Assembly: GCA_015296085.1 (NCBI GenBank)
Contig: DVDT01000039.1
Span: 124,001-188,000, forward strand
DNA: 64,000 nt
Direction of reading: 5' to 3'
Origin: Trichormus sp. M33_DOE_039
GTDB lineage: Bacteria; Cyanobacteriota; Cyanobacteriia; Cyanobacteriales; Nostocaceae
The translations under genes and the position numbers were made by a program. The notes under the pieces are model-generated. The model saw nothing but the letters and a program-made list of their open reading frames with translations. It did not search any database and was not told where the DNA came from. The stretch's first letter is position 1. The number at the start of each line of letters is the position of its first letter. Shown one piece after another: positions 47,680 to 57,542 of the stretch.

Positions 47680-48794
47680 TTCATATCTTGAATGATCTGG
47701 CGAATCTGGGCTTCTTGAGATTCTATACTTTCAGTTAACTTAAACTGTACGATCGCTCTAGCTAAATTATGTTCTGGATGCTTGATTTTAAAGTAGACAT
47801 TCCCGGCTAAATAATCGGCAAAAAACCGCAGTCCTAATTCAAAGGCGATGAGGCGAATCGCATCATACATATATGCGTAATCGTTCTCAGTTAAAAATGC
47901 TTTAGCAACTGAGAGATAACCCCGTAAGATTCCCTGACATAAATCTGTATCAAAATAAATGCTGTCCCAATCTTCTGTCTCTTCTCCAGCCGGATTACAA
48001 CCAGAACGCAAACAGTCTCCAATATCGTAATGTACTAATCCTGGCTTGACAGTGTCTAAATCTATGACACTCACAGCTTTATGAGTGGTAGTATCAAACA
48101 TAACATTGTTAATTTTGGGATCGCCGTGCATCAAGCGTAGAGGTAACTTACCTTCGGCTTTGGCATTTTCTAGGGTGTGGGCAAAGATAGTGCGATCGCT
48201 CACAAATTGCAAGCAATAATTGACTTCTGGGGATAATTTTGGCGTGGTTTTCGCCAGCACTTCTTGGTAATTGTGTAGGTAAAGCGGTGTAATATGAAAA
48301 CCTTCGAGGGTATCAGCTAGTTTTTCTGGTGGTAAATCGCTGATGAGGTTGTGAAACATCCCTAAAGCATAGCCAATTTCTTGAGCTTGTTCTAGATTCT
48401 GCATGGTGTCGAAAGATCGCGAATCTTCGATAAAGCTAATTGCTCGCCAAAAATTACCTGCTGCATCAATACAATAGTCTTGACCTGCTTGAGTTGATAG
48501 CACACGCGGCATTTCCCATCGGCGATTCAAAGGCTTATGCTGTAAACGTTGGTAAATATGCTCAGTGAAGGTACGCATATTTTGCATAATTAGTTGGGGT
48601 TGACGAAACACCTGCGTATTGATGCGTTGCAGAATAAAATGCTTTTCCCCAGAGGAATCAATACTGACTAAGAAAGTATCATTGATATTGCCACTACCAA
48701 AAGCTCCCACATCCACAATTTGACCCTGAAGTATGAATTGTTCAGCGATCGCCACCAAATTTTCTACGCTTTGTGTCCTGATAACTGTTGTCAT
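47676..48794 (-). CDS. APH-family phosphotransferase (sugar/choline kinase-like)
   Basis: 372 residues from MTTVIRTQ. Aminoglycoside phosphotransferase fold: glycine-rich strand FGSGNINDTFLV (about 34-45), catalytic loop LRLMHGDPKINNVMFD (about 215-230) and metal motif VIDLDTVKPG (about 240-249), then HYDIGDCLRSGCNP. The closest familiar type is N-acetylhexosamine 1-kinase / homoserine-kinase-like sugar kinases. With the coupled DOMON-like gene downstream it could phosphorylate a bound sugar; this is inference. A longer frame to 48818 adds eight residues without a better start. Confidence 0.85.
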   Translation of the reverse strand: MTTVIRTQSVENLVAIAEQFILQGQIVDVGAFGSGNINDTFLVSIDSSGEKHFILQRINTQVFRQPQLIMQNMRTFTEHIYQRLQHKPLNRRWEMPRVLSTQAGQDYCIDAAGNFWRAISFIEDSRSFDTMQNLEQAQEIGYALGMFHNLISDLPPEKLADTLEGFHITPLYLHNYQEVLAKTTPKLSPEVNYCLQFVSDRTIFAHTLENAKAEGKLPLRLMHGDPKINNVMFDTTTHKAVSVIDLDTVKPGLVHYDIGDCLRSGCNPAGEETEDWDSIYFDTDLCQGILRGYLSVAKAFLTENDYAYMYDAIRLIAFELGLRFFADYLAGNVYFKIKHPEHNLARAIVQFKLTESIESQEAQIRQIIQDMK

Positions 48795-49348
48795 ATTTAT
48801 TTTTACTACTCCCCACACTTAACAATTCAAAATTCGTCTTGAAAAGTTTCCTACGGCGGGAAACCCACCTACAGAACTTTTCGCAAAATTTAAAATTAAA
48901 TTACACTCAGGTAATTAGGAGACTATGGTAGCTCAAGTTTTACCTTGGGTCTGTATATAAGTGTTGCAAAGATAGCGATGAGCTACGTTATGCTTTCGGC
49001 GATCGCCACAAGCAGATGCTATGAATCCACCTCAGCTGGTTTTATCTGTGTCATCACTAGTACTAGTATGAAATCATACTTTTACTTACATACTTTCAAG
49101 CGAGAAGTGATGAGTATAGGTGCAGGGGTTTCAGAATATTAAACTTTACATAGCTAATAGTCCTTGTTGGCTAAGTGCTAGAGATATTTCGTTTCACAAC
49201 AGAGGCATTTACTTTTGAATTTGCGTAAAACATCAGCAATAGGCTGATTAATATCTATGAGGTTAATAAGCGTAACTTAAGCGTAGCTGTCTACCTAATC
49301 AACCTCAAGTATTAAAGTAATTGCCATATTTTTAGGTAAATTTCAACC
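48795..49348. other. ~550-bp spacer before the biosynthetic cluster
   Basis: Contains a hairpin-rich stretch at about 48840-48890 (GTTTCC/GGAAAC and GAAAAGTT/AACTTTTC arms) and a 12-codon frame at 48925-48960 (MVAQVLPWVCI) behind AGGAG. No larger gene is credible. The promoter of the DAHP synthase gene should be in the second half. Confidence 0.5.
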
Positions 49349-50449
49349 ATGATTATTGTCATGAAACCTGCTACTCCAATGGCAGAAATTGAAGCAATTA
49401 GAGTAGAAATTCAACAACGCAATCTTGTTACAGAAATATGTACAGGACAACACAAAGTCGTGATTGGGTTAATCGGTGATACATCAGAAATTGACCAGCA
49501 GCAAATTCACAATCTGAGTCCTTTTATTGAACAGGTTATTCGTATCAAAAAACCATTCAAACGGGCTTCTTTAGAGTTCCGCTATGGAGAGCAGAGTGAA
49601 GTAGTTGTATCTACACCTAATGGACTCGTAACTTTTGGTCAAAATCATCCTTTAGTTATAGTTGCTGGGCCTTGTTCTGTTGAGAATGAGGAAATGATTA
49701 TCGCCACCGCCCACACAGTAAAAGCATCTGGCGCACAATTTCTGCGAGGTGGAGCATACAAACCTCGAACTTCTCCATATGCTTTCCAAGGACATGGTGA
49801 AAGTGCTTTAAATCTATTAGCAAAAGCGCGTGAAGCAACTGGTTTAGGGATTATTACAGAAGTTATGGATGCGGCTGATTTAGATAAGGTGGCAGAAATT
49901 GCAGATGTTATCCAAATTGGCGCACGCAATATGCAGAATTTTTCCCTGTTGAAAAAAGTTGGTGCTACCAATAAACCAGTGCTACTAAAACGTGGTTTGT
50001 CTGCCACAATTGAAGACTGGTTAATGTCAGCTGAATATATTTTAGCAGCCGGGAATCCTAATGTGATTTTATGTGAGCGCGGAATTCGTACTTTTGACAG
50101 ACAATATACCCGCAATACTTTAGATATCTCTGCAATTCCTGTATTGCGATCGCTGACTCATTTACCAATTATGATTGACCCTAGTCATGCTACTGGTATA
50201 TCAGAATTCGTCCCAACAATGGCGATGGCCGCAATTGCAGCCGGTACGGACTCCTTGATGATTGAAGTTCACCCTAACCCGGCTAAGGCTCTTTCCGATG
50301 GGCCGCAGTCTCTCACATTAGAAAGATATACAGAAGTAATGCGGGAACTAGCTACTTTAGCTAAATTCTTTGGTCGTTGGACTGAAAAATTTGCCTATCA
50401 CTCCATACACGATAATGCTGCACACCAAATCTTAAAAGCTAAAGTTTAA
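49349..50449 (+). CDS. aroF: 3-deoxy-7-phosphoheptulonate (DAHP) synthase
   Basis: 366 residues. It condenses PEP and erythrose 4-phosphate, the entry step of the shikimate pathway. Type I-beta form: an N-terminal ferredoxin-like regulatory domain (1-75) precedes the barrel. Seen are AGPCSVEN (about 106-113, metal cysteine), [16 protein letters not shown] (about 132-147), LKRGLSAT near 213 and MIDPSHATG near 273. Leading a cluster that uses chorismate, it is probably a dedicated copy boosting aromatic supply. A perfect hairpin follows before the chorismate lyase gene. Confidence 0.94.
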   Translation: MIIVMKPATPMAEIEAIRVEIQQRNLVTEICTGQHKVVIGLIGDTSEIDQQQIHNLSPFIEQVIRIKKPFKRASLEFRYGEQSEVVVSTPNGLVTFGQNHPLVIVAGPCSVENEEMIIATAHTVKASGAQFLRGGAYKPRTSPYAFQGHGESALNLLAKAREATGLGIITEVMDAADLDKVAEIADVIQIGARNMQNFSLLKKVGATNKPVLLKRGLSATIEDWLMSAEYILAAGNPNVILCERGIRTFDRQYTRNTLDISAIPVLRSLTHLPIMIDPSHATGISEFVPTMAMAAIAAGTDSLMIEVHPNPAKALSDGPQSLTLERYTEVMRELATLAKFFGRWTEKFAYHSIHDNAAHQILKAKV

Positions 50450-50489
50450 TTTTTATCAGTATTGATTGAATCTCAATTGATTTTTGATG

Positions 50490-50518
50490 CAATAGGTTCT
50501 ATTTACAAGAACCTATTG
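50490..50518 (+). terminator. Perfect 11-bp hairpin between DAHP synthase and chorismate lyase genes
   Basis: CAATAGGTTCT (50490-50500) pairs exactly with AGAACCTATTG (50508-50518) over a 7-nt loop, 41 bp after the DAHP synthase stop. No U tract follows, so it may act as an RNA processing/stability element or partial terminator inside the operon. Confidence 0.5.
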
Positions 50519-50563
50519 ACCATCAACCTTGCTCACTTTTTAGTTACTAAGTAAGGATGAAAT

Positions 50564-51151
50564 ATGATGAATGGTAAAACAGCTTTCTTGGCTTCTGCCT
50601 TAAGAAAAAATCTACAAGTATCTCCACAACGCAGTTATATTGAGCCATCATTACTGAGTACATTTCAAAGAATTCTACTCACCACTAACGGCACAATTAC
50701 CGATATGATTGAAGCCTATTCAGGAGAACAAATCAAGCTGGTAAAGCTGTCTGAAGAAATTATTAATTTAGAGCGTGATATCCCAGAGATGCAATTAAAA
50801 AAAGGGGATGAAGTGGTTGAGAGAAAAATTCTCTTGCGTGGGAGTATCAGTCAGAGAAATTATGTTTATGCTGACTCAATACTCGTTCTCGATAGATTAG
50901 AAAATAATGTCAGAGAGGAATTATTAAATACTAAAAAGCCCATTGGTAAGGTTTGGGTTGAGCAGAAGGTGGCGATATTTAAAGAAAATATCGATTCTGG
51001 TAGAGAAGTAGCGAGTCATTTAGCTGATTATTTTCAGATTCAGCCAAAAGAAAATCTCATTTTTCGGACTTATTGTGTAATTTCTAATAAGCAGTACACG
51101 ATGATGATTACAGAAAAATTCCCTGAAAGTTATTTCCAAAGAATTTTTTAA
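50564..51151 (+). CDS. Chorismate lyase (DUF98 family), making 4-hydroxybenzoate
   Basis: 195 residues. Blocks of the DUF98/chorismate pyruvate-lyase family: the segment LSTFQRILLTTNGTITDMIEAY (about 28-49), VERKILLRG (about 85-93) and a late TEKFPES. The family removes pyruvate from chorismate to give 4-hydroxybenzoate; cyanobacteria use one copy for plastoquinone. A second role here is implied by the neighbours (aryl ligase, 4-hydroxybenzoate hydroxylase homologue). The start has tandem ATGs after AAGGATG. The protein is soluble, of normal length. Confidence 0.85.
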   Translation: MMNGKTAFLASALRKNLQVSPQRSYIEPSLLSTFQRILLTTNGTITDMIEAYSGEQIKLVKLSEEIINLERDIPEMQLKKGDEVVERKILLRGSISQRNYVYADSILVLDRLENNVREELLNTKKPIGKVWVEQKVAIFKENIDSGREVASHLADYFQIQPKENLIFRTYCVISNKQYTMMITEKFPESYFQRIF

Positions 51152-51184
51152 AATACTCAAATTTGCTGATCAATGAGGTGATTT

Positions 51185-52723
51185 ATGTTAATCAAGTTAC
51201 TCAAAAATTCTGTAAATAGCTTTCCGAAAAAGACAGCTATTGTTTATGACAAATTGAGAATTAGCTATCAAGAACTTTATACACAGATTCAAGGCTTAAG
51301 TCAGGGGTTAAAATCCCTTGGGATTGCTCAAGGTGACTGTGTTGCTTTAGTGCTACCCAACTGTCCTGAATTTGTCACTAGTTTTTATGCGATCGCGCAA
51401 TTAAATACTATAGCTTTACCTCTCAATCATCTGTTTAAGGAAGAAGAAATTAGCTATTGTCTTGACGATAGCCAGGCGAAGGTAATTATTACAGATATTA
51501 AACGAGTTGAGATTTGTCGAAGTGCGATCGCTAAACTCAATCGCAATATCAAAATCATCGTCGTTGATGGTTTCCATCCTGAAACTTATTACTTTCATGA
51601 CCTTATCCTCCCAGTAGCATCAGCAATTGATTACAATGCAACTTCCTACTTTACTGGTGACTTACTTTATCAGTATTCATCTGGTTCTACAGGAAGACCA
51701 AAACGAGTTTGTCGGACTCAATTAAACCTCTATCATGAAGTAAAAAACTTCACTGTTACCACCCAAATCACATCAGCCGATAATTTCTTGTGTACCGTTC
51801 CTCTATATCACTCCCACGGGTTAGGAAATTGCTTATTGGCGGCTACTTGCAATGGTGCAACTTTGGTCATTTTAGAGCAGGTTATACAGAAAAATGGTAC
51901 TCCTATCGAAGTCCCCTTTGTCTTTCGTCGCCCCAGAGTTTTAGAACTCATCCAAAGTGAGAGTATTTCGATTTTGCCTGCTGTTCCCTACATTTTTAAC
52001 ACCCTGGCAGAAACACCAACTGACATACAAGTAGATTTATCGAGTTTGAGACTTTGCTTTTCAGCAGGTAATTTCCTATCCCAAGAAGTATTTGATAAAT
52101 TCTTGCAACGTTTTCATCTTCCTGTCCGCCAACTTTATGGGTGTACGGAAGCGGGTTCTATTGCAATTAATTTAGGTGCAGAACTGGAAGAAACATATAA
52201 TTCTGTTGGTTTCCCCATGCAAAATGTCGAAATCAAAATTGTTGATGATGAAGGTAAAGAAGTTCCAACTGGGGTGATTGGAGAAGTAGTCATTAAAAGT
52301 CAAACATTGACCTGTGGTTACTCAAATATGCCTGAACTCAATCAACAAGCATTTAAAGATAGCTGCTTTTTTACAGGTGATTTAGGCAAAAAAGATAACT
52401 TTGGTCGCCTTTATATTACAGGTCGTAAAAAGCTCTTAATTGATACAGGTGGGCGCAAAATTGACCCTATAGAAATTGAGGACATTTTACTCACTCACCC
52501 TAAAGTCAAAGAAGTCGTAGTAGTTGGTGTTAAAGGGCATCATGCCGGGGAAATCGTTAAAGCAGTTATTGTACAGCAAGGACGAGATAAATGTGAAGAC
52601 CGAGAAATTTTAGGTTACTGCAAAGAACGACTCGCAGAATTTAAAATCCCTAAAATCATTGAATTTCGCTCGGAAATTCCTAAGAGTCCTCTGGGTAAAA
52701 TTCTTAGAAAAGAACTAGTCTAA
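51185..52723 (+). CDS. Aryl-AMP ligase (class I adenylate-forming enzyme)
   Basis: 512 residues, stand-alone adenylation enzyme. The P-loop motif YQYSSGSTGRPKRV is at about 160-173 (the usual K is present, but RV replaces GV after it). Further motifs are LYGCTEAGS (about 318-326), FTGDLGKKDNFGRLYITGR (about 398-416) and the catalytic lysine in PKSPLGKILRKEL near the end. Next to a chorismate lyase and a free carrier protein, it most likely activates 4-hydroxybenzoate (or its hydroxylated/chlorinated form) and loads it as a thioester. A CoA-ligase role is the alternative. GAGGTG precedes the ATG. Confidence 0.88.
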   Translation: MLIKLLKNSVNSFPKKTAIVYDKLRISYQELYTQIQGLSQGLKSLGIAQGDCVALVLPNCPEFVTSFYAIAQLNTIALPLNHLFKEEEISYCLDDSQAKVIITDIKRVEICRSAIAKLNRNIKIIVVDGFHPETYYFHDLILPVASAIDYNATSYFTGDLLYQYSSGSTGRPKRVCRTQLNLYHEVKNFTVTTQITSADNFLCTVPLYHSHGLGNCLLAATCNGATLVILEQVIQKNGTPIEVPFVFRRPRVLELIQSESISILPAVPYIFNTLAETPTDIQVDLSSLRLCFSAGNFLSQEVFDKFLQRFHLPVRQLYGCTEAGSIAINLGAELEETYNSVGFPMQNVEIKIVDDEGKEVPTGVIGEVVIKSQTLTCGYSNMPELNQQAFKDSCFFTGDLGKKDNFGRLYITGRKKLLIDTGGRKIDPIEIEDILLTHPKVKEVVVVGVKGHHAGEIVKAVIVQQGRDKCEDREILGYCKERLAEFKIPKIIEFRSEIPKSPLGKILRKELV

Positions 52724-52757
52724 ATCTTTAATTATTCACTTAGCAGGAGCAACCAAA

Positions 52758-53012
52758 ATGTTTACTACTGAAAGCGTTAAACAACAAATTCAACAATTAG
52801 TTAGTGAAGTTTTGCCAGATGTCAGCCCAGAAGAATTACAAGACAATGTTGATATTTTTAACTTAGGTCTAGATTCAATCAATGCTATGACCTTAGTTTC
52901 TAACTTGCAAGATGCTTTTGATATTCAATTAGATGCCAGCGAGATTAGTTTTGAAAATTTCCAGAATATCGCTACGATTGTAGACATGATTGAAAGCAAA
53001 AAGGGATTATAA
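52758..53012 (+). CDS. Stand-alone acyl/aryl carrier protein
   Basis: 84 residues, four-helix carrier protein. The phosphopantetheine site is S40 in LGLDSINAM. It would carry the aryl group activated by the preceding ligase; the gap between them is 34 bp with a good AGGAG. Its acidic character and length are typical. Confidence 0.9.
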   Translation: MFTTESVKQQIQQLVSEVLPDVSPEELQDNVDIFNLGLDSINAMTLVSNLQDAFDIQLDASEISFENFQNIATIVDMIESKKGL

Positions 53013-53026
53013 ACGGGTTATATAAA

Positions 53027-53083
53027 GTTCGTAGTGAGGACTTTATTCCTTTTTAAATGAGGGCTAAAATCCCTACTACGAAC
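53027..53083. repeat. 57-bp inverted-repeat element inside the cluster
   Basis: GTTCGTAGT (53027-53035) pairs with ACTACGAAC (53075-53083); the core contains GAGGGCTAAAATCCCT. Belongs to a group of 'TTCGTAGT...GGGCT' repeats common in cyanobacteria, related to the copy at 59989-60062. Lies between the carrier protein and NRPS genes. Confidence 0.75.
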
Positions 53084-53115
53084 ATAAAAATTTTTGATAT
53101 TTCTGCTTAACTATT

Positions 53116-55683
53116 ATGTCGCTTCAAACACTCACAACACAGCAAAGCCAGTCAGCAGCAGCACAGCAAGACCTTTGGCAGGCCATTAAAAACGTTATCA
53201 GTTTACAAAATCAAGCACCGCCTTTAGTACCAGTTTCCAGAGAAAATTCCTTACCCTTATCTTTTCCACAAGAAAGACTATGGTTTTTACATCAACTCGA
53301 ACCCAGCCGCGCCTCAGCTTATAATATTCCTTTAGGATTAAAAATCACTGGCAATCTTAATATATCGGCTCTGCAAAAAAGCCTGAATGAAATCTTAGTG
53401 CGTCACGAAACTTTACGTACTACTTTTTCATCTTCAGCAGGTAAACCCATTCAAATCATTCACCCACCAACTAATTTCACTTTCTCCATCGTCGATTTAC
53501 AAAATTTACCTCAACAACAGCGAGAGACTGAAGCACTCAAATTAATTCAAGCAGAAACTAGAAAACCTTTTGATCTGTCAAAATTACCTTTGATTCGGGC
53601 AAATTTATTCCAACTAGATCAAGAACAATATATTCTCCTATTTACAGTTCACCATATTATTATCGATGCTTGGTCAAAAGGCGTACTTTTTCAAGAATTA
53701 GCAACACTTTATACTGCCTTTGTTAAGGATCAGCCGTTACCTTTAACGGAACTAAAAATTCAATATGCAGATTTTGCTGTTTGGCAACGTCAATCACTTG
53801 CAGATGAGTTTCAAGAATTGTTGTTGAACTACTGGAAACAACAATTAGGCAGCAATCTCCGTGAGTTAAATATCCCCACAGACCGTCCTCGCCCGACTGT
53901 ACCTAAATCTGGTAGTGCTTATAAAAAACTGATACTACCCTCAGAACTTACTAAGGGACTTAAAGCTTTAAGTCGTCAAGAGGGTGCAACCCTATTTGCT
54001 ACTTTATTAGCTGCTTTCAATGTACTACTCTACCGCTACACAGAACAAGAAGACTTGTTTGTCTGTAGTCCTATTGCTAACCGCAACCGCAAGGATATTA
54101 AGCCACTAATTGGTTATTTTATTAACTTACTCATCTTACGAACCCAGTTTGATCCCCATTCTTCCTTTCAAACATTATTAAGTGAAGTTCGTAAAGTGGC
54201 TTCTGGCGGTTTCGCTCACCAAGATTTACCAGTACAGCAATTAATCAATTCTCTCAACCTGCTGCAAACACCTTTATCGCGTGTGATGTTTGCATTGCAG
54301 AATACAGCCATACATACTCTGCAACTACCAGGTCTAACTGTACAAAATCTAGATTTAGATTGTGGGACAGCAGACTTTGATTTGTATCTGTATCTGATTG
54401 AAGAAGGTGATACTCTGGCGGCTGTATTTAAATACAACACAGATTTATTTGATGAGACAACTATTGCCCAAATGCTAGGACATTACAAAATCATTTTAGA
54501 TCAGATCGTTAACGATCCAGGGCAGACTGTCTTATCATTGTTACCCCTCAGCATGGAGGAACAGCAACAACTGCAAGCTAAACGAGTTAAACAGGTTGAT
54601 AACTCCATCCCAGCCACACCCAGAATTTATGTTGCTCCCCGCAACACTGTAGAACTAAAATTAACGCAGATTTGGAGTCAGCTTTTAGGCATTGATTCTA
54701 TAGGTGTACAAGATAATTTTTTTGATTTGGGGGGACAATCATTACTAGCAATGAGTTTGTTCACTCAAATTGAACAGGCTTTTGGTCAAACTCTACCTTT
54801 AGGTACTCTCCTTCAAGCACCAACAATTGAACAACTGGCTCAAATTCTTAACGCAGCAACAGGTACAAATTCTTGGTCTTCGTTAGTACCAATTCAAACT
54901 CAAGGAACAAAACCCCCCTTCTTGTGTGTGCATGGACAGCAGGGAAATGTCCTCAATTTTCGAGAATTAGCTCGTTATTTGGGTGATGATCAGCCTTTCT
55001 ATGGTTTGCAAGCGAAAGGTTTAGATGGAAAACAAGCTCCTTACTTCCGTATAGAAGACATGGCCGCCCACTACATTCGAGAAATTCGCACCATTCAGCC
55101 CACAGGGCCTTATTACTTGGGGGGGAATTCGATGGGGGGAACGATCGCCTTTGAGATGGCGCAACAACTCCAACAACAAGGTGAGAAAGTTGCACTATTA
55201 GTAATGTTTGATACCTTCAACAAGGGGGCTTTTCCCAGGCTATCATTCCGACAACAGCATTATGGGGCTTATTTGTGGCAGATGGGTTTGTCTTCAGAGT
55301 TATTAGCAGAATTAGGCGAATTGCTACAACGTCAGATCCAAACTTTAATCTGCCAGTTGTACTTGCGGTTAGGAATGTCTTTACCTGCAAATTTGCATCG
55401 GGTGTTTGTAGCAGAAGCGAATATGCAAGCTAAAAGAGCTTATACACCCCAAATATATAGCGATCGCCTCGTCTTATTTCGTGCCACTGAGCCTGCTGTC
55501 TTTACAAAACGGTATTTACCTACCTCAGAAGATTGGCTTCATCGCGACCCTCTCCACGCTTGGGGTGAATTTACTAGCGCAGGGTTGGAAATTCATGATG
55601 TTCCAGGGGATCACTATTCAATTTTTGCACAGCCTCATGTACAAACTTTAGCCGCAAAATTAAAGGCTTGTTTAGCACCATAA
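53116..55683 (+). CDS. NRPS protein: condensation - carrier - thioesterase, no adenylation domain
   Basis: 855 residues. Condensation domain about 40-480 with SFPQERLWFLHQLEP (50-64) and the active-site HHIIIDAWS near 178-186. Carrier domain about 510-590 with serine in DNFFDLGGQSLLAMS (about 533-547). Type I thioesterase about 600-855: nucleophile GNSMGG near 669, and catalytic histidine in GDHYSIF near 831. It has no adenylation domain, so the carrier must be loaded by the stand-alone ligase (or the C domain uses a free nucleophile). That suggests joining of two aryl units, or of an aryl unit with an amine/alcohol, then release by the thioesterase. Confidence 0.93.
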   Translation: MSLQTLTTQQSQSAAAQQDLWQAIKNVISLQNQAPPLVPVSRENSLPLSFPQERLWFLHQLEPSRASAYNIPLGLKITGNLNISALQKSLNEILVRHETLRTTFSSSAGKPIQIIHPPTNFTFSIVDLQNLPQQQRETEALKLIQAETRKPFDLSKLPLIRANLFQLDQEQYILLFTVHHIIIDAWSKGVLFQELATLYTAFVKDQPLPLTELKIQYADFAVWQRQSLADEFQELLLNYWKQQLGSNLRELNIPTDRPRPTVPKSGSAYKKLILPSELTKGLKALSRQEGATLFATLLAAFNVLLYRYTEQEDLFVCSPIANRNRKDIKPLIGYFINLLILRTQFDPHSSFQTLLSEVRKVASGGFAHQDLPVQQLINSLNLLQTPLSRVMFALQNTAIHTLQLPGLTVQNLDLDCGTADFDLYLYLIEEGDTLAAVFKYNTDLFDETTIAQMLGHYKIILDQIVNDPGQTVLSLLPLSMEEQQQLQAKRVKQVDNSIPATPRIYVAPRNTVELKLTQIWSQLLGIDSIGVQDNFFDLGGQSLLAMSLFTQIEQAFGQTLPLGTLLQAPTIEQLAQILNAATGTNSWSSLVPIQTQGTKPPFLCVHGQQGNVLNFRELARYLGDDQPFYGLQAKGLDGKQAPYFRIEDMAAHYIREIRTIQPTGPYYLGGNSMGGTIAFEMAQQLQQQGEKVALLVMFDTFNKGAFPRLSFRQQHYGAYLWQMGLSSELLAELGELLQRQIQTLICQLYLRLGMSLPANLHRVFVAEANMQAKRAYTPQIYSDRLVLFRATEPAVFTKRYLPTSEDWLHRDPLHAWGEFTSAGLEIHDVPGDHYSIFAQPHVQTLAAKLKACLAP

Positions 55684-55796
55684 AAAATTTATGAACTAGC
55701 TGCATAAAATACTGATAACAAGATGATAAGTCATTCAAATCGGTAGCGAAAAGTTCAACTTACCAAGATTTAAAAGCTTAACGAGGATATTTTCTC

Positions 55797-57521
55797 ATGA
55801 ACGCAAATATGTATGATGTTGCCATTTGTGGCGGTGGTTTAGCTGGATTAACTCTAGCCAGACAGTTAAGACAAACAATGCCGAATCTCTCCATTATTGT
55901 CCTTGATCGTTTGTCCCGCCCTTTACCCGAAGCGACTTTTAAAGTAGGAGAATCGACAGTAGAAGTAGGCGCACACTATTTAGGTGAAGTGCTTCAATTA
56001 ACTGATTACTTTGAAAAAAATCATTTACCAAAACTAGGTCTGAGATATTTCTTTGGTGATACAACAGGCCCAATAGAAAACAGACCAGAATTGGGTTTAT
56101 CAAGGTTTCATTCACCCTCTTCATATCAAATTGATCGCGGTAGATTAGAAAATGACTTGCGGCAGTTCAATATAGAAGCAGGCATAAACCTAGTAGAAAA
56201 TTGTCTGGTTCAAGAAATTGAGATTGCTGAACAATCTATACAATTGCACAATATTATTTATACCCAAGGCGCAGATAAACAAACTCACACAATACAGGCT
56301 CGTTGGGTAATTGATGCGATGGGTCGCCGCCGATTTATCCAAAAGAAATTAGGTTTAGGCAAGCCAAATAATTCTAGATATAGTGCAGTGTGGTTTTGGT
56401 TTGATGGTCGTCTAGATATTAGCAATTTTGTCGATAGAAGTGTTACAGAGTGGCACGATCGCGTCCCCAATGACCAACGTTATTATTCAACTAATCACTT
56501 GTGCGGTAAAGGTTACTGGGTCTGGTTGATTCCTTTATCATCTAACAACACTAGTATTGGGATTGTGACTGATGAAGAATCACAACCCTTTGGTGAACAT
56601 CATACTTACGAACAGGCTTTCCAATGGTTAGAAAAGCATGAACCTGTCTTAGCATCGCATCTCAAGGGATATCAGCCCGAAAAATTTATGAAGATGCCCA
56701 AGTATAGTTACTCTTCTCGTCAAGTCTTTTCTAGCGATCGCTGGGCTTGTGTGGGTGAGGCTGGGATGTTCCCTGATCCCTTCTATTCCCCTGGCACAGA
56801 TTTAATCGGCTTTGGTAATTCTCTAGTCACCCAAATGATTCAAGCTGACTTAGAAGGTAAACTCACCCCAGAAATGGTGAATGATGCCAACCGCTTTTTA
56901 ATTACCTATCGAGATGGAGTCGCCAGCAATATTCACGCTATGTATTCCTGTTTACATAGTGAAGTAACTGGGGCTGTCAAAGTCATCTGGGATACTTTAG
57001 CTGCTTGGTCATTTAGCGCGCCTTTAATGTTCAATTCCATATTCCTGGATTCGGAGAAGAGAGCCAAAATCCGTAAAGGTTCTGGACAGTTCTTTTTGCT
57101 AACTCACCGGATGCAACAACTGTTTAAAGATTGGGCAGCTAAGTCTACACATATAGGCACATTTGAATTTATCGATTATTTGGAGATGCCCTTTGTCAGT
57201 GAGTTGCGATCGCGCAATTTACAATCTAATAAAACTGAACAAGAACTGATCGATGACCATATCGCTAGTATACAAATGTTTGAGGAATTAGCCCAAGTCA
57301 TTTTCTTGTTGGCATTAGCAGATACCATGCCAGAAAAATTAAATGATTTTCCTGAAAATGTGTGGTTAAATGCCTGGGCAATTAGTTTAGATCCTGAAAA
57401 ATGGGAAAATGATGGCTTATTTAGACCTACTTCCCAACCTCGCAATCTACACCGAATTAAGGAACAATTTCAAAAAGTTATTAAATTCCGCTCTCAAGTC
57501 AGAGAAATGGCTGCTGTTTAA
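55797..57521 (+). CDS. Flavin-dependent halogenase
   Basis: 574 residues. An N-terminal FAD-binding fold (CGGGLAGLTLARQL, about 10-23; FKVGESTVEVGAHYLGE, about 47-63) and the halogenase WxWxIP signature as WVWLIPL at about 241-247. GDRW-like CVGEAGMFPDPFYSPGTDL (about 318-336) places it with the phenol/pyrrole halogenases acting on carrier-bound substrates rather than free tryptophan. In this cluster it most plausibly chlorinates or brominates a hydroxybenzoyl ring. A separate flavin reductase gene is not seen here. Related non-halogenating FAD oxidases remain possible but the signature argues against it. Confidence 0.82.
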   Translation: MNANMYDVAICGGGLAGLTLARQLRQTMPNLSIIVLDRLSRPLPEATFKVGESTVEVGAHYLGEVLQLTDYFEKNHLPKLGLRYFFGDTTGPIENRPELGLSRFHSPSSYQIDRGRLENDLRQFNIEAGINLVENCLVQEIEIAEQSIQLHNIIYTQGADKQTHTIQARWVIDAMGRRRFIQKKLGLGKPNNSRYSAVWFWFDGRLDISNFVDRSVTEWHDRVPNDQRYYSTNHLCGKGYWVWLIPLSSNNTSIGIVTDEESQPFGEHHTYEQAFQWLEKHEPVLASHLKGYQPEKFMKMPKYSYSSRQVFSSDRWACVGEAGMFPDPFYSPGTDLIGFGNSLVTQMIQADLEGKLTPEMVNDANRFLITYRDGVASNIHAMYSCLHSEVTGAVKVIWDTLAAWSFSAPLMFNSIFLDSEKRAKIRKGSGQFFLLTHRMQQLFKDWAAKSTHIGTFEFIDYLEMPFVSELRSRNLQSNKTEQELIDDHIASIQMFEELAQVIFLLALADTMPEKLNDFPENVWLNAWAISLDPEKWENDGLFRPTSQPRNLHRIKEQFQKVIKFRSQVREMAAV

Positions 57522-57542
57522 TTATTCTTCTAGGTGTAGAGT

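Noticed and set aside
48925-48960. 12-codon frame MVAQVLPWVCI behind AGGAG, possible aromatic leader peptide
   Set aside because: Only one Trp, spacing to AGGAG is just three bases, no attenuator nearby and over 380 bp to the DAHP synthase gene; too weak to call.
48945-49142. 65-codon frame in the spacer before the biosynthetic cluster
   Set aside because: No ribosome site, odd composition, repeat-like DNA underneath; not a credible gene.
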